Of a stretch of 64,000 nt of DNA, positions 7,344 through 15,993 are shown piece after piece. The notes beneath the pieces are model-generated. The model was given only the letters and a program-made list of their open reading frames with translations. It had not been told where the DNA came from and searched no databases. The position numbers were made by a program, and so were the translations under genes. Source of the stretch: Verrucomicrobiota bacterium (GTDB lineage: Bacteria; Verrucomicrobiota; Verrucomicrobiia; JADLBR01). The DNA lies in the NCBI GenBank assembly GCA_029560585.1, contig JAKQKQ010000024.1:1-64000 (forward strand), in the 5' to 3' direction. Each line of letters starts with the position of its first letter. Positions within the stretch are counted from its first letter, which is position 1.

Positions 7344-10038
7344 CGAGCGGGATCTGGAAAGAGGCGGTGCCCTTGGGCAACCGATAGCGTTTCAAGCCGA
7401 CGGGGTGGTCTGGCAACAAGGGTTCGAAAGTTGCGCTGCCCGCGCTGGGGAGCAGGAGTTCAACCTCGCATTCGGCGGGGAACGTGACGGTGACGCGGTG
7501 GGTCTCACCCTCGCGTTTAGCCTGGAGCAAGATGGGGCCGCGGGGCGTGTGGGCGATGGCCTCGAGGTCGGGCAGGTCACCCAGCTGGGGGCGCAATTGA
7601 AACCTGGCGAAGCCTGGCTCAAGGGGGCGCAGGCCGACGATCTCATCGAAGAGGATGTAGATGGGCGAGAGCGCACAATGGCTCCACTGGGCGGCGGAAT
7701 CCGGGGAGGATCGCCAATGCTCTTGGATGGTGTTGTTGATCGCGACGGATGGCATCGCGGCCCACTTGTTTCGAAACTCGTTGAGGATCACGTCGGCACG
7801 GCCGGCCTTGCCCAGGGCCCAGTAGCGCCAACCGGCATTGCATGGATACGAGAGGCCCATTTGCGGTGGGCAGTCGGCCAGCGCCCGCACTGAGGCGGCG
7901 GTATCGTTGCCTGGGCACTGGTCGAACAGGACGGCGGTGGCGCAGGTGCGGTCTGAAAGGCGAGGGCCCACCTCCTCCAGGAGCCAAGGCAGGTTGTCGA
8001 TGAATGCGTGATGCTCCTTGCTCCAGAATCGTTGGACCGTCGCCCGGAGCAGGGCATCGCCCCGCTCGCGAGCCTCGCTGGCGAGCCGGGCATTGCCCAT
8101 CAGATCGCACATGGGCGCGAGGGCGTGACGATACATCGCCGCGGTGTTCAGGTTGAAGGAGCAGATCTTGTGCCGCTGCTGTTTGAACGCGGTGAAGTCG
8201 ATCCAGACCACGGGCATGCCGAGCCCATCGACGGGGAGGAGGCCATCTCGACCCCTAAGGCCCCAGATATAGCCGGCGAATTGCACGAGCCGGGGATAGG
8301 GCTCACGGAGGGCGTCACTATCACCGCTGAACATGTAATGTTTCCAGCAATCAAAATTGAATTGGACGCCATGGTCGAGGATGGGGCCCCAGACGCTGGA
8401 ATCCAGTTCGCGCTGGGGCAGGCGGGCGAGCCTGTCGTAGGCGGGGTAGGCGTCGAGAAAGGCGCCGCTCTTTGTGAGGCCCTCGCTGAACGTTCGGAGA
8501 AATCGCGCCACGATGCGGCTTTCGCCGAACGCGTAACGTGCGGCGACGAGCTGGTGGCCCCCGTCGCCGCTGTATTGCTGACGCTCTCGGCCCATGCCAT
8601 CGACCAGCGTCTCGATAGCGGAGTTGCGCAGGGTGTTGATGCCGGCGTCAAAGAGGCGCTGGAGCGTCGGCTCGGAAGTCCGGATAAGCGGTTCGTTGGG
8701 CCATGGGAACTGCCGGCGGCGGACGCCGATGCCGCGCACGGTGACGGGGCGCGAGGCGTTGCGTATGTGGAGCTGGAGCCAGCGGAGCGATTCGAAGTCG
8801 GCGCCCTCGAACTCATTGTGCCCCTCTCGGCAGACAAAGCGTGACCACGAGAAATGATGCGAATCGAGCCAGCGCGTTTTCTCCGGGTCATGTCCCTCCT
8901 GGATCATCATTTCGACGATGGTGCCGGCCGGTGCGTCAATCGTGAATCGGGGGAAACCGACGATCTGTTCGTGGAACTCGAAGGTCGCCTCATTGCCCTC
9001 TCGCGGGTCCGGAGTGGCGGGCAGTTCCCACGAGTCTGCGTTCCCGGGGGGCACGATGGGATCACGCGATACCTGGAAGGCGTCGGGCATGCGCGCGTCG
9101 AACCAATCCTCGGGATCGCGTTTCCAGAGCACTCGGCCCGAATGGGCGAGCGCTTTCGCGGTGACGATTGTTTCCCGCGGCATTGGGATCTGGCGCGCCC
9201 GCAGGGTGCCGAACTCCTGCGGCACGCGGTCGACCGTGTCGGCGGCCCAGTGCTGGTCGGCCCGGCAGGAGGGCGGCTTGTCGGCTGGACATTTGATTTC
9301 CATCGATGCCGTCCAGCGGCCATCCGGCGCGAAGCCCTCGGCGTCCCAGCCATATGGATGAAGGCGGGCATCGAATTCTTCTTGGAGGGCCCGGAGGAAC
9401 CATCGCTTGTAGTGGCCCGGCGGGTGCGCGCGATCCAGCATCGACTGCCAAGAGGCATCGGTGAGGATATTCAAGTCGCCGGAGGGGGTCTTGATTGGAA
9501 CGTTGAGAATCAGCCCGGGTTTTCCACCGGGCCAGGTGCCGTCGCCATGTCCGTAGAAGAGCACTTCGACCGCGATGACATTCTTGCCGGGCCTTAGGAA
9601 GGGTTTCATGTCGATGGGATCGGCATCAAGGTTCCTTGGGTCGCAGGGGGCGGGGCCCCACTGGACGCGGTTACCATTGATGGCGAGCCGGTATCGGCTG
9701 TCCGCGGCGATCCATCCTCGCGCGAGCGTCGGGATGGCGGGGAGTTCGATTTCCTTTCTGAACAGGACGAAAGTGTTTGGCAGGGTTCGCTCGGAGGGCA
9801 GCCAGATCCACTTGGCGGGCGCGAGGGTGATCGTGTGGGGACGCCAGTCACCCTCCGATTGCGCCAGGCTCGCCTGTTCGACCGAGAGTGCGTGGGCGCC
9901 TGCATTGGTCGCCTCCTGCACCGCCGCGGTCATTTGTCCCCAGACGATCATGATGGCCGTCACGAAGGCGGCGAGAGACATTACTGGGCGCAAGGGGGTT
10001 TCTGGCGGAATGCCGAACATCATAGGCGACGGTTGCAA
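7324..10038 (-). CDS. Secreted GH78-like (alpha-L-rhamnosidase-type) glycoside hydrolase
   Basis: The protein has 904 residues and a signal-like hydrophobic segment near residues 20-38. An N-terminal beta-sandwich (KWIWLPSERTLPNTFVLFRKEIELP) matches the substrate-binding start of rhamnosidases. An (alpha/alpha)6 barrel follows, with the general-acid region DGMGRERQQYSGDGG in place of the family's DCPxRDERxGWTGD. A C-terminal beta-sandwich (GPILLQAKREGETHRVTV) ends it. Expected role: removal of terminal alpha-L-rhamnose or a related sugar from plant pectin or glycosides, outside the cytoplasm. It lies 27 bp downstream of the SSS symporter gene and is probably the last gene of the arabinose operon. 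Specificity is inferred from family and context only. Confidence 0.78.
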   Translation of the reverse strand: MQPSPMMFGIPPETPLRPVMSLAAFVTAIMIVWGQMTAAVQEATNAGAHALSVEQASLAQSEGDWRPHTITLAPAKWIWLPSERTLPNTFVLFRKEIELPAIPTLARGWIAADSRYRLAINGNRVQWGPAPCDPRNLDADPIDMKPFLRPGKNVIAVEVLFYGHGDGTWPGGKPGLILNVPIKTPSGDLNILTDASWQSMLDRAHPPGHYKRWFLRALQEEFDARLHPYGWDAEGFAPDGRWTASMEIKCPADKPPSCRADQHWAADTVDRVPQEFGTLRARQIPMPRETIVTAKALAHSGRVLWKRDPEDWFDARMPDAFQVSRDPIVPPGNADSWELPATPDPREGNEATFEFHEQIVGFPRFTIDAPAGTIVEMMIQEGHDPEKTRWLDSHHFSWSRFVCREGHNEFEGADFESLRWLQLHIRNASRPVTVRGIGVRRRQFPWPNEPLIRTSEPTLQRLFDAGINTLRNSAIETLVDGMGRERQQYSGDGGHQLVAARYAFGESRIVARFLRTFSEGLTKSGAFLDAYPAYDRLARLPQRELDSSVWGPILDHGVQFNFDCWKHYMFSGDSDALREPYPRLVQFAGYIWGLRGRDGLLPVDGLGMPVVWIDFTAFKQQRHKICSFNLNTAAMYRHALAPMCDLMGNARLASEARERGDALLRATVQRFWSKEHHAFIDNLPWLLEEVGPRLSDRTCATAVLFDQCPGNDTAASVRALADCPPQMGLSYPCNAGWRYWALGKAGRADVILNEFRNKWAAMPSVAINNTIQEHWRSSPDSAAQWSHCALSPIYILFDEIVGLRPLEPGFARFQLRPQLGDLPDLEAIAHTPRGPILLQAKREGETHRVTVTFPAECEVELLLPSAGSATFEPLLPDHPVGLKRYRLPKGTASFQIPLVRSSAP

Positions 10039-10065
10039 TCGAGGGCGTATGCGCGGTTCCTCGAC

Positions 10066-11865
10066 TCAGCCCCGGAAGTAAAGGTATGCGCCGATGATGA
10101 ACGCCATGACCACGAGGGATGCCGCGACGTCCCGCCAGTTCCAGCTGGCGCGGGTGCGGGCGCGGTCCTCGTCGCTGGCCGTGCCATAGGTGAGGCCCTT
10201 GATCTTGGTGTAATCGGGGGCCGGGGTGAGGTGGCTGACGACGATCATGACCGCGGCGGAGACGAGGGTGATGAGGATGCTGAAGTACTGGAAGTTGATG
10301 TTGTTGATGATCCAGAGGAAGGAGCCCTCGGCGTAGCCTTTTCCGGGGCCGAAGAGGCCGAGGGTTATCGGCGTATCGACCGCCATGCGGAATAGCCCGA
10401 GGAGAAAGCCGACGATCATGGCCCAGAGGCAGCCCCGGGCGTTTAGGCGTTTCCAGAAGACACCGAAGAAAAACACGACGAAGATGGGTGGGGCGAGATA
10501 ACCCTGGACGGCCTGGAGGTAATCGTAGAGGCCGTGGGCACCCTTGACGACGGGGATCCAGGCGAGTGCGATGAGGACCATGCATGCGGTCGCGATGCGT
10601 CCGGTGCGGACGATCTGATGCTGGGTGGCGCGGGGTCGCCATTTTTCGTAGAGGTCGACGGTGAAGAGGGTGGAGCAGGCGTTGAACACGCCGGCGAGTG
10701 AACCCATGAGGGCGGAGAGCAGTCCGGCGACGACGATGCCGCGGAGGCCGGGGGGGAGAAGATGTTGGACCATGAGGGGGAACGCGCCCTGGGCGGCCCC
10801 GGTTGTCTGGCCATCGGGTCCGATCATGATGGCCTGGAGTTCGGGGACCTTCCCGCTCTTTGCGAGGGCGAAACAGATGAGGCCGGGGATGATGAAGAGG
10901 TAGACCGGAAACAGTTTGAGGAATGCGGCGAAGATGCTGCCCTCGCGCGCGACGGTTTCATTGGGGGCGCCGAGGGCGCGCTGGACGATGTACTGGTCGG
11001 TGCACCAGTACCAGAGGCCGATGACCGGCGCGCATATGGCCATGCCAAGCCAGGGATAACTGGTGTTGAAGTACCACGCGATCCGGCCGGATTCTTTGAC
11101 TGGGGCCCAGGTGCCCTCCATGCCGGCAGGGATGAGGGGTTTCCAGAGATTGAACATCTCGGAGCCGCAGATGGCGCGGAGTTCGCCCCAGCCACCGAGT
11201 TTTGTCAGGCCATAGATCGTCAGGAGCGCCGATCCCGTGATGAGTATGACGACCTGGACCGCGTCGTTGTAGGCGACGGCGCGCATGCCGCCGAGCATCG
11301 TGTAGAGGCCGGTGAGGACGACCACGAGGACCGATCCGATCCAGAAGCTGTCGATGACGGCGCCACCGATCTCGATCCTGAGCTCGGGAAGCAGTGTCCC
11401 GAAGACGACGCCGCCGGCGAAGATGCCGACGGCGATCTTAGAAAGGATGAATGTGATGAGCGACACGATCGAGAGGACGTAGCGCGAGCTGGTGCAGAAG
11501 CGCCGCTCAAGGAACTCGGGCATCGTGAATACCAACGAGCGCGCGTAGAAGGGCACGAACACCCACGCCAGCACAAGGAGACACCAGGCGTGCAGCTCGT
11601 AATGCGCCATGGCGACGCCGTCCCTTGCGCCAGATCCGGCGAGCCCGACAATGTGCTCGGAGCCGATGTTCGAGGCGAAGATGGATGCGCCGATGATCCA
11701 CCAGCTGAGGTTGCGGCCCGCGAGAAAGTAATCTGCGGCGGTGTCCTTGTTTTTCCTGACAACCCACCAGGCCACCCCCAGAAGGATGCAGAAGTACAGG
11801 GCGATCATGAGCCAGTCGATCGTGGCCAGGGTCGGGGCGTGATGGGATGCGGCGAGGAAGGTCAT
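10066..11865 (-). CDS. Sodium/solute symporter (SSS/SGLT family)
   Basis: This 599-residue polytopic membrane protein has about 14 hydrophobic segments. It starts with an SSS-typical first helix (IDWLMIALYFCILLGVAWWV), followed by the DYFLAGR and GASIFASNIGSEHIVGLAGSG signatures of SGLT-like sugar symporters. Members couple Na+ influx to uptake of sugars and other small solutes. Its place between araD and a glycoside hydrolase suggests L-arabinose or a short oligosaccharide as substrate, which is inference. The 121-bp gap to araD holds a palindromic repeat (11913-11964) that may attenuate read-through. Confidence 0.9.
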   Translation of the reverse strand: MTFLAASHHAPTLATIDWLMIALYFCILLGVAWWVVRKNKDTAADYFLAGRNLSWWIIGASIFASNIGSEHIVGLAGSGARDGVAMAHYELHAWCLLVLAWVFVPFYARSLVFTMPEFLERRFCTSSRYVLSIVSLITFILSKIAVGIFAGGVVFGTLLPELRIEIGGAVIDSFWIGSVLVVVLTGLYTMLGGMRAVAYNDAVQVVILITGSALLTIYGLTKLGGWGELRAICGSEMFNLWKPLIPAGMEGTWAPVKESGRIAWYFNTSYPWLGMAICAPVIGLWYWCTDQYIVQRALGAPNETVAREGSIFAAFLKLFPVYLFIIPGLICFALAKSGKVPELQAIMIGPDGQTTGAAQGAFPLMVQHLLPPGLRGIVVAGLLSALMGSLAGVFNACSTLFTVDLYEKWRPRATQHQIVRTGRIATACMVLIALAWIPVVKGAHGLYDYLQAVQGYLAPPIFVVFFFGVFWKRLNARGCLWAMIVGFLLGLFRMAVDTPITLGLFGPGKGYAEGSFLWIINNINFQYFSILITLVSAAVMIVVSHLTPAPDYTKIKGLTYGTASDEDRARTRASWNWRDVAASLVVMAFIIGAYLYFRG

Positions 11866-11912
11866 AGGTCAGGGGTTCTGGGTCCGGGGCACCACCGTGG
11901 GTGAAGATGAGG

Positions 11913-11964
11913 CGTAGGAGCGCGCTTGCGAGCGATTCGAATCGCCTGCAAGCAGACTCCTACG
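11913..11964. repeat. 52-bp REPIN-like palindrome inside the ara operon
   Basis: The outer arms CGTAGGAG and CTCCTACG enclose inner arms GCTTGC/GCAAGC and a central 14-bp perfect palindrome GCGATTCGAATCGC. The layout is two REP-like half units in inverted orientation. It fills the gap between araD and the symporter gene and can form one long hairpin in the transcript. No second copy was seen in this window. Confidence 0.75.
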
Positions 11965-11986
11965 ATTCGGTGTCTGAATTCTTGCG

Positions 11987-12688
11987 CTAGCGCTGGCCAT
12001 AGTAGGCGGAGGGGCCGTGTTTGCGGAGGAAGTGTTTGTCGAGGAGGAATTGGGGGATAGTGCAGGCGGGTGGGTCGAGCTGCCATGTCAGGGATGCGGC
12101 CTGGGCGCAGAACTCTAGGGCGATGGCATTCTCAACGGCGTCTTCGATCGTCTTGCCCCAGGCGAAGGGCCCGTGGCCGTGGGCGAGGACGGCGGGGACA
12201 TCCATGGGGTCGAGGCGGAGGGACTCGAAGCACCCTTGGATGACGCGCCCGGTGTTGCGCTCGTAATCCTTCGCGACTTCCGCCTCGGTCAGCGGGCGGG
12301 TCACGGGAACGGCGCCGTGGAAGTGATCGGCGTGGGTCGTGCCCAGGCAGGGGAGTTCGCGCCCGGCCTGTGCGAAGGCGGTGGCGTGGAGCGAGTGGGT
12401 GTGGACGATGCCGCCGATGCCGGGGAAGGCATTGTACAGGTGGAGATGCGTGGGGGTATCGGAGGACGGTTTGGCGCGGCCATCGATGGCGCCGCCGCTG
12501 GGCAGCGAGAGCACGACGATGTTCTCGACACCGAGCTGGTCATAGGGAATGCCGCTGGGTTTGATGGCGATGACGCCCGCGTCGCGGTCGGCGGCCGAGG
12601 CGTTGCCCCAGGTGAGCGTGACGAGGCCGGCCTCGACGAGGGCGACGTTGGCGCGGAGCACGCGCTGTTTGAGTTCGTCGTGGGGCAT
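11987..12688 (-). CDS. araD: L-ribulose-5-phosphate 4-epimerase
   Basis: The enzyme converts L-ribulose 5-phosphate to D-xylulose 5-phosphate, the last dedicated step of L-arabinose catabolism, in the cytoplasm. The 233 residues have the normal length and all main class II aldolase-like motifs: WGNAS, KPSG, SSDTPTHL, the zinc ligands in HTHS and HGHG, and CLGTTHADHF. The start codon shares one base with the araB stop (TGATG), so translation is probably coupled. Confidence 0.96.
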   Translation of the reverse strand: MPHDELKQRVLRANVALVEAGLVTLTWGNASAADRDAGVIAIKPSGIPYDQLGVENIVVLSLPSGGAIDGRAKPSSDTPTHLHLYNAFPGIGGIVHTHSLHATAFAQAGRELPCLGTTHADHFHGAVPVTRPLTEAEVAKDYERNTGRVIQGCFESLRLDPMDVPAVLAHGHGPFAWGKTIEDAVENAIALEFCAQAASLTWQLDPPACTIPQFLLDKHFLRKHGPSAYYGQR

Positions 12689-14361
12689 CAGGCGCGGGCC
12701 CGGTTTCGGATCGCGAGCAGAGACTTCATAACATTATGAAGGTTACCGTTCCAAGTGGCGGTACCGAACGCGTCGTGGAGGACCCTGTATTGGGCGTAGA
12801 TCTCGCGGTAGACGGCGTGTGCGGCGGGATCGGGTTTGAACACGCGGGGCTTGAGGCCGGTCATCGCGCGCTGCGCCGACCCGCAATCGGGGAATGCGCC
12901 CCCGACGACGGCACCGGCGATGGCGGCGCCGAGCGCGCATGTCTGGGCCGAGCGGGAAACCTTCATGGGGCGGCCGGTGACGTCGGCATAGATCTGCATG
13001 GTCAGGGGGCTTTTTTCCGCGATGCCGCCGCAGTTGACGATTTGCTCCACCCTCACGCCGTACTCCTCGAAACGGTTGATGATGGTGAGAGCGCCGAATG
13101 CGGTCGCCTCGATGAGTGCGCGATATATCTCCGGCGGGGTCGTGTAGAGTGTCTGGCCCATGATCAGGCCGGTGAGGCGCTGGTCGACGAGGATCGTGCG
13201 GTTGCCATTGTTCCAGTCGAGGGCGAGGAGGCCGGACTCGCCGGGCTTGAGTTTGGCGGCGGCGGACTCGAGGGCCTCGTGCGTGACCGACTTGCCGCCG
13301 GGCTGTATATAACTGACAAACCAGTTAAATATATCGCCGACGGCAGATTGGCCCGCCTCGAGGCCGAAGTGGCCGGGGAGGATGCTGCCGGGAACGATGC
13401 CGCAGAGGCCCGGGATGTCGGCGAGCTCCTGGGATTGGGGAACGACCATCATGTCGCAGGTGCTGGTGCCGATGATTTTAGCCAGTGTGCCGGGGGCGAT
13501 GCCGGAGCCGACCGCGCCGAGGTGGGCATCGAAGGCACCGACGGCGACGGGGAGGCCCGGCGGGAGGCCGGTGCGTTTGGCCCAGTCGGCCGTGAGGCGA
13601 CCGACGGTCTTATCTATCGTCGCCGCGACGGGGCGGAGGCGGCGGCGAAGCTCGGCCATCTTGGGATCGAGGCGGGCGAGAAACTCCTCGTCGGGGTAGC
13701 CGCCCCAGGAATTGTGGAACATGGCCTTGTGGCCGGCCGCGCAGATGCCGATGGAGAGGTTGTCGGGGTGCTCGGTTCCGGTGAGCATGGCGGGAATCCA
13801 GTCGGCGCACTCGACCCACATGTGCGCGGCATCGAAGACCTCGGGGCTCGTGCGCAGGCAGTGAAGGATCTTGCTGAAGAACCATTCGGAGGAATAGGTG
13901 CCACCGCATTTCGCCAGATACTGGGGGCGGATCTCGCGGGCGAGGGCGGTGATTTCGGCGGCCTCGGCGACGCCGGTGTGATCCTTCCACAGCCACGCCA
14001 TCGCGGCGGGATTCTTGGCGAAACGCTTGTCGAAGGCGAGCGGGCGACCGTCCGCGTCGACAGGGAGTGGGGTGGATCCGGTCGTGTCGACGCCGATGCC
14101 GATGATCTGCTCGGGCCTGAAGCCGCGGACCGAGCGTTTGGCGGCTGCGAGCGCGGCGCGGACGGTCTTCTCGGCGCCCGTGACGTAGTCGGCGGGATGC
14201 TGACGTGCGAGGTTGGGATCGCGCGAGAGGATGACGCCTTTCGTGCCGTGTGCGAAATTCCAGACAGCGGTGGCGATCTCGCGGCCGTTTGCGCAGTTGA
14301 CGATCAGGGCGCGGACCGAGTTGGTGCCGTAGTCGAGTCCGATGGCGAATTGGGGTTTCAT
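12688..14361 (-). CDS. araB: L-ribulokinase
   Basis: This FGGY-family carbohydrate kinase phosphorylates L-ribulose with ATP. The 557 residues match ribulokinase length. The N-terminal phosphate-binding motif GLDYGTNSVRALIV and the following VGVDTTGST-type strand (IGIGVDTTGSTPLPVD) are clear, and the later segment GAFDAHLGAVGSG carries the sugar/catalytic Asp region. It lies between the isomerase gene (58-bp gap) and araD (1-bp overlap), which supports the assignment. Confidence 0.95.
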   Translation of the reverse strand: MKPQFAIGLDYGTNSVRALIVNCANGREIATAVWNFAHGTKGVILSRDPNLARQHPADYVTGAEKTVRAALAAAKRSVRGFRPEQIIGIGVDTTGSTPLPVDADGRPLAFDKRFAKNPAAMAWLWKDHTGVAEAAEITALAREIRPQYLAKCGGTYSSEWFFSKILHCLRTSPEVFDAAHMWVECADWIPAMLTGTEHPDNLSIGICAAGHKAMFHNSWGGYPDEEFLARLDPKMAELRRRLRPVAATIDKTVGRLTADWAKRTGLPPGLPVAVGAFDAHLGAVGSGIAPGTLAKIIGTSTCDMMVVPQSQELADIPGLCGIVPGSILPGHFGLEAGQSAVGDIFNWFVSYIQPGGKSVTHEALESAAAKLKPGESGLLALDWNNGNRTILVDQRLTGLIMGQTLYTTPPEIYRALIEATAFGALTIINRFEEYGVRVEQIVNCGGIAEKSPLTMQIYADVTGRPMKVSRSAQTCALGAAIAGAVVGGAFPDCGSAQRAMTGLKPRVFKPDPAAHAVYREIYAQYRVLHDAFGTATWNGNLHNVMKSLLAIRNRARA

Positions 14362-14419
14362 GGCTGATCTGGGATTGTGCGTGGGATCAGGTTAGGTGTC
14401 GAGGCGATGGAATTCCGAG

Positions 14420-15850
14420 CTAGGCATGCAGGTAGACATCCCAGCCCAGGTATTTTGCGAGGGCTTCCTTGAGGCCGTGCGAGACGCGCGCGGGGTTGAC
14501 GGCGACGTGGTGCTCGAAACCGTTTTCGCATATGTGGGCGAGGAGGGCCTGGAAGCGCGGGATTTTGACGACGCCGAAGCCGCCGAAAGTCTTGAGGGGG
14601 TCGTCGGTGAGTTCGCCCTCGCCGAGGTAGGCGCGGATCTTGCCGGCGGTGTCGTCGGTGGAGACGCGCAGGTAGGTGAAGCCGCCAGCCTTCACTCGCC
14701 CGACCACGGTGCCGTAGGTGTTCTCCCTGCCGACGGTGCCGGCGATGATCTCCTGATAGTCCATGACGGGGGCGCCATCGCCGGACGTCACAAAAATGTC
14801 CTTGGGAAGATTGGAGCAGTGGAAGATGACGCCTTTGTCGGGATCGTCGCCGTAGTTGTTGTTCCAATCCACGAGTGCCGATGGGCGACCGGAGCCTTGG
14901 ACCATGGCGTACATGGCGACGGTGCCCATGATGTCGACCTCGCACGCGCTGCTGAGCCCCATATTGCTGAGCATGCTCATGAGGGTGCAGGGGACCACGC
15001 CGAAGAACTCCTCCATGGCGGTCCAACATTGGATGGCGGTGGCCTGCAGGCGAGTGTCCGCCATCCATTTATCCACGGCGACGCCGAACTTGGCCATCTT
15101 CATCAGTGCCGGGGCCGGGATGGATTTGGCCGGGACGTACGAGGTGATCGCCCTGAGTTTTGCCTGCACGGGTTTATCTTCGTCCTTCATTTTCCCGATC
15201 CAGCCGAAGAGTTCGAAGAGGTCGAGGGTCTCGATGCTGATGCCGGCTCCCTCGAGGAGTTTCTCGCTATAGCGGACGGTATTGAAGGCGGTGGGGCGCG
15301 CGCCCAGGGCGCCGATGCGCAGGTTGCGGAGGCCTCGGACGACGCGGCATGCGACCGAGAAATCCTGCAGGTCTTCGGCGAAGCGAGGGCTATCGGGATC
15401 GACGGTGTGGAGCCGCGTCAGGGTGAAGGGGATGCGGTATTGGCGGAGGTTGTTGCAGACGGACATCTTGCCGCAGAAGCTGTCGCGCCGGTCGCGGATC
15501 GTCATGATCTTGGGTTCGTCGGCGAAGGCGTGCACGAGGACGGGGACGCGGAGGCCGGACCATCGGATGGCGTTGGCCACGCCGCGCTCGTCGCCAAAGT
15601 TGGGCAAAGTGACCAGGATCCCGTCGATGGTGGCGGCGTTCTCCCGGAATAGGTCGGCACATTTTTGCGCGTCGGCCAGAGATTCGACCGCTCCGAATTT
15701 CGTGGCATTGGTGGGGAGGACGATGGTGTCGATACCGAGTTTCTTGAGCAGGGCCAGGATCTTGGTGCGGCCGGCGTCGCAGAGGTGGTCGGGGAAGAAG
15801 CCGCGGTTGCCGACGATGATGCCGAGGGTGAGGTTTGTGTTCGTTTTCAT
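14420..15850 (-). CDS. L-fucose/L-arabinose isomerase-family protein (probable arabinose isomerase)
   Basis: The 476-residue protein belongs to the FucI/AraA fold, closer to the fucose-isomerase-like COG2407 group than to classical AraA. Probable Mn2+ ligands are visible: Glu in MEEFFGVVPC, Asp in CEVDIMG and His in FEHHVAVNP. It is first in a co-directional run with araB and araD, so its likely reaction is L-arabinose to L-ribulose. No classical AraA occurs in the window. The family also contains isomerases of D-arabinose and L-fucose and some uncharacterised members, so substrate is inferred from the operon. The start ATG at 15850 is followed by a normal beta strand (LTLGIIVGN). Confidence 0.85.
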   Translation of the reverse strand: MKTNTNLTLGIIVGNRGFFPDHLCDAGRTKILALLKKLGIDTIVLPTNATKFGAVESLADAQKCADLFRENAATIDGILVTLPNFGDERGVANAIRWSGLRVPVLVHAFADEPKIMTIRDRRDSFCGKMSVCNNLRQYRIPFTLTRLHTVDPDSPRFAEDLQDFSVACRVVRGLRNLRIGALGARPTAFNTVRYSEKLLEGAGISIETLDLFELFGWIGKMKDEDKPVQAKLRAITSYVPAKSIPAPALMKMAKFGVAVDKWMADTRLQATAIQCWTAMEEFFGVVPCTLMSMLSNMGLSSACEVDIMGTVAMYAMVQGSGRPSALVDWNNNYGDDPDKGVIFHCSNLPKDIFVTSGDGAPVMDYQEIIAGTVGRENTYGTVVGRVKAGGFTYLRVSTDDTAGKIRAYLGEGELTDDPLKTFGGFGVVKIPRFQALLAHICENGFEHHVAVNPARVSHGLKEALAKYLGWDVYLHA

Positions 15851-15882
15851 GGGGTTAACCTAATTGCTTCGATCTGAGGGTT

Positions 15883-15906
15883 TGTCATTGGTGATGGTGT
15901 CATTGG
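15883..15906 (-). promoter_or_regulatory. Direct repeat upstream of the isomerase-araB-araD operon
   Basis: On the gene strand the 9-mer CCAATGACA occurs twice with a 15-bp period, 33-56 bp before the isomerase start. The inner copy reads CACCAATGACAAAC, which resembles the motif before the second GH51 gene (CACCAATTTACGAAC) with one base missing. It may be a diverged site for the same regulator, but spacing and orientation differ. Confidence 0.35.
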
Positions 15907-15993
15907 ATGCGGCTGGATTTCGGCGGCGGGGGACCGTGCCCGGGCCGCTTCCTCGCGCGACCGGAGGTTCCGGGGCGGAATTGGCGGCACGCT

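Noticed and set aside
12736..14367. A 543-codon plus-strand frame opposite araB
   Set aside because: araB on the minus strand is unmistakable; the frame is a GC-driven shadow.
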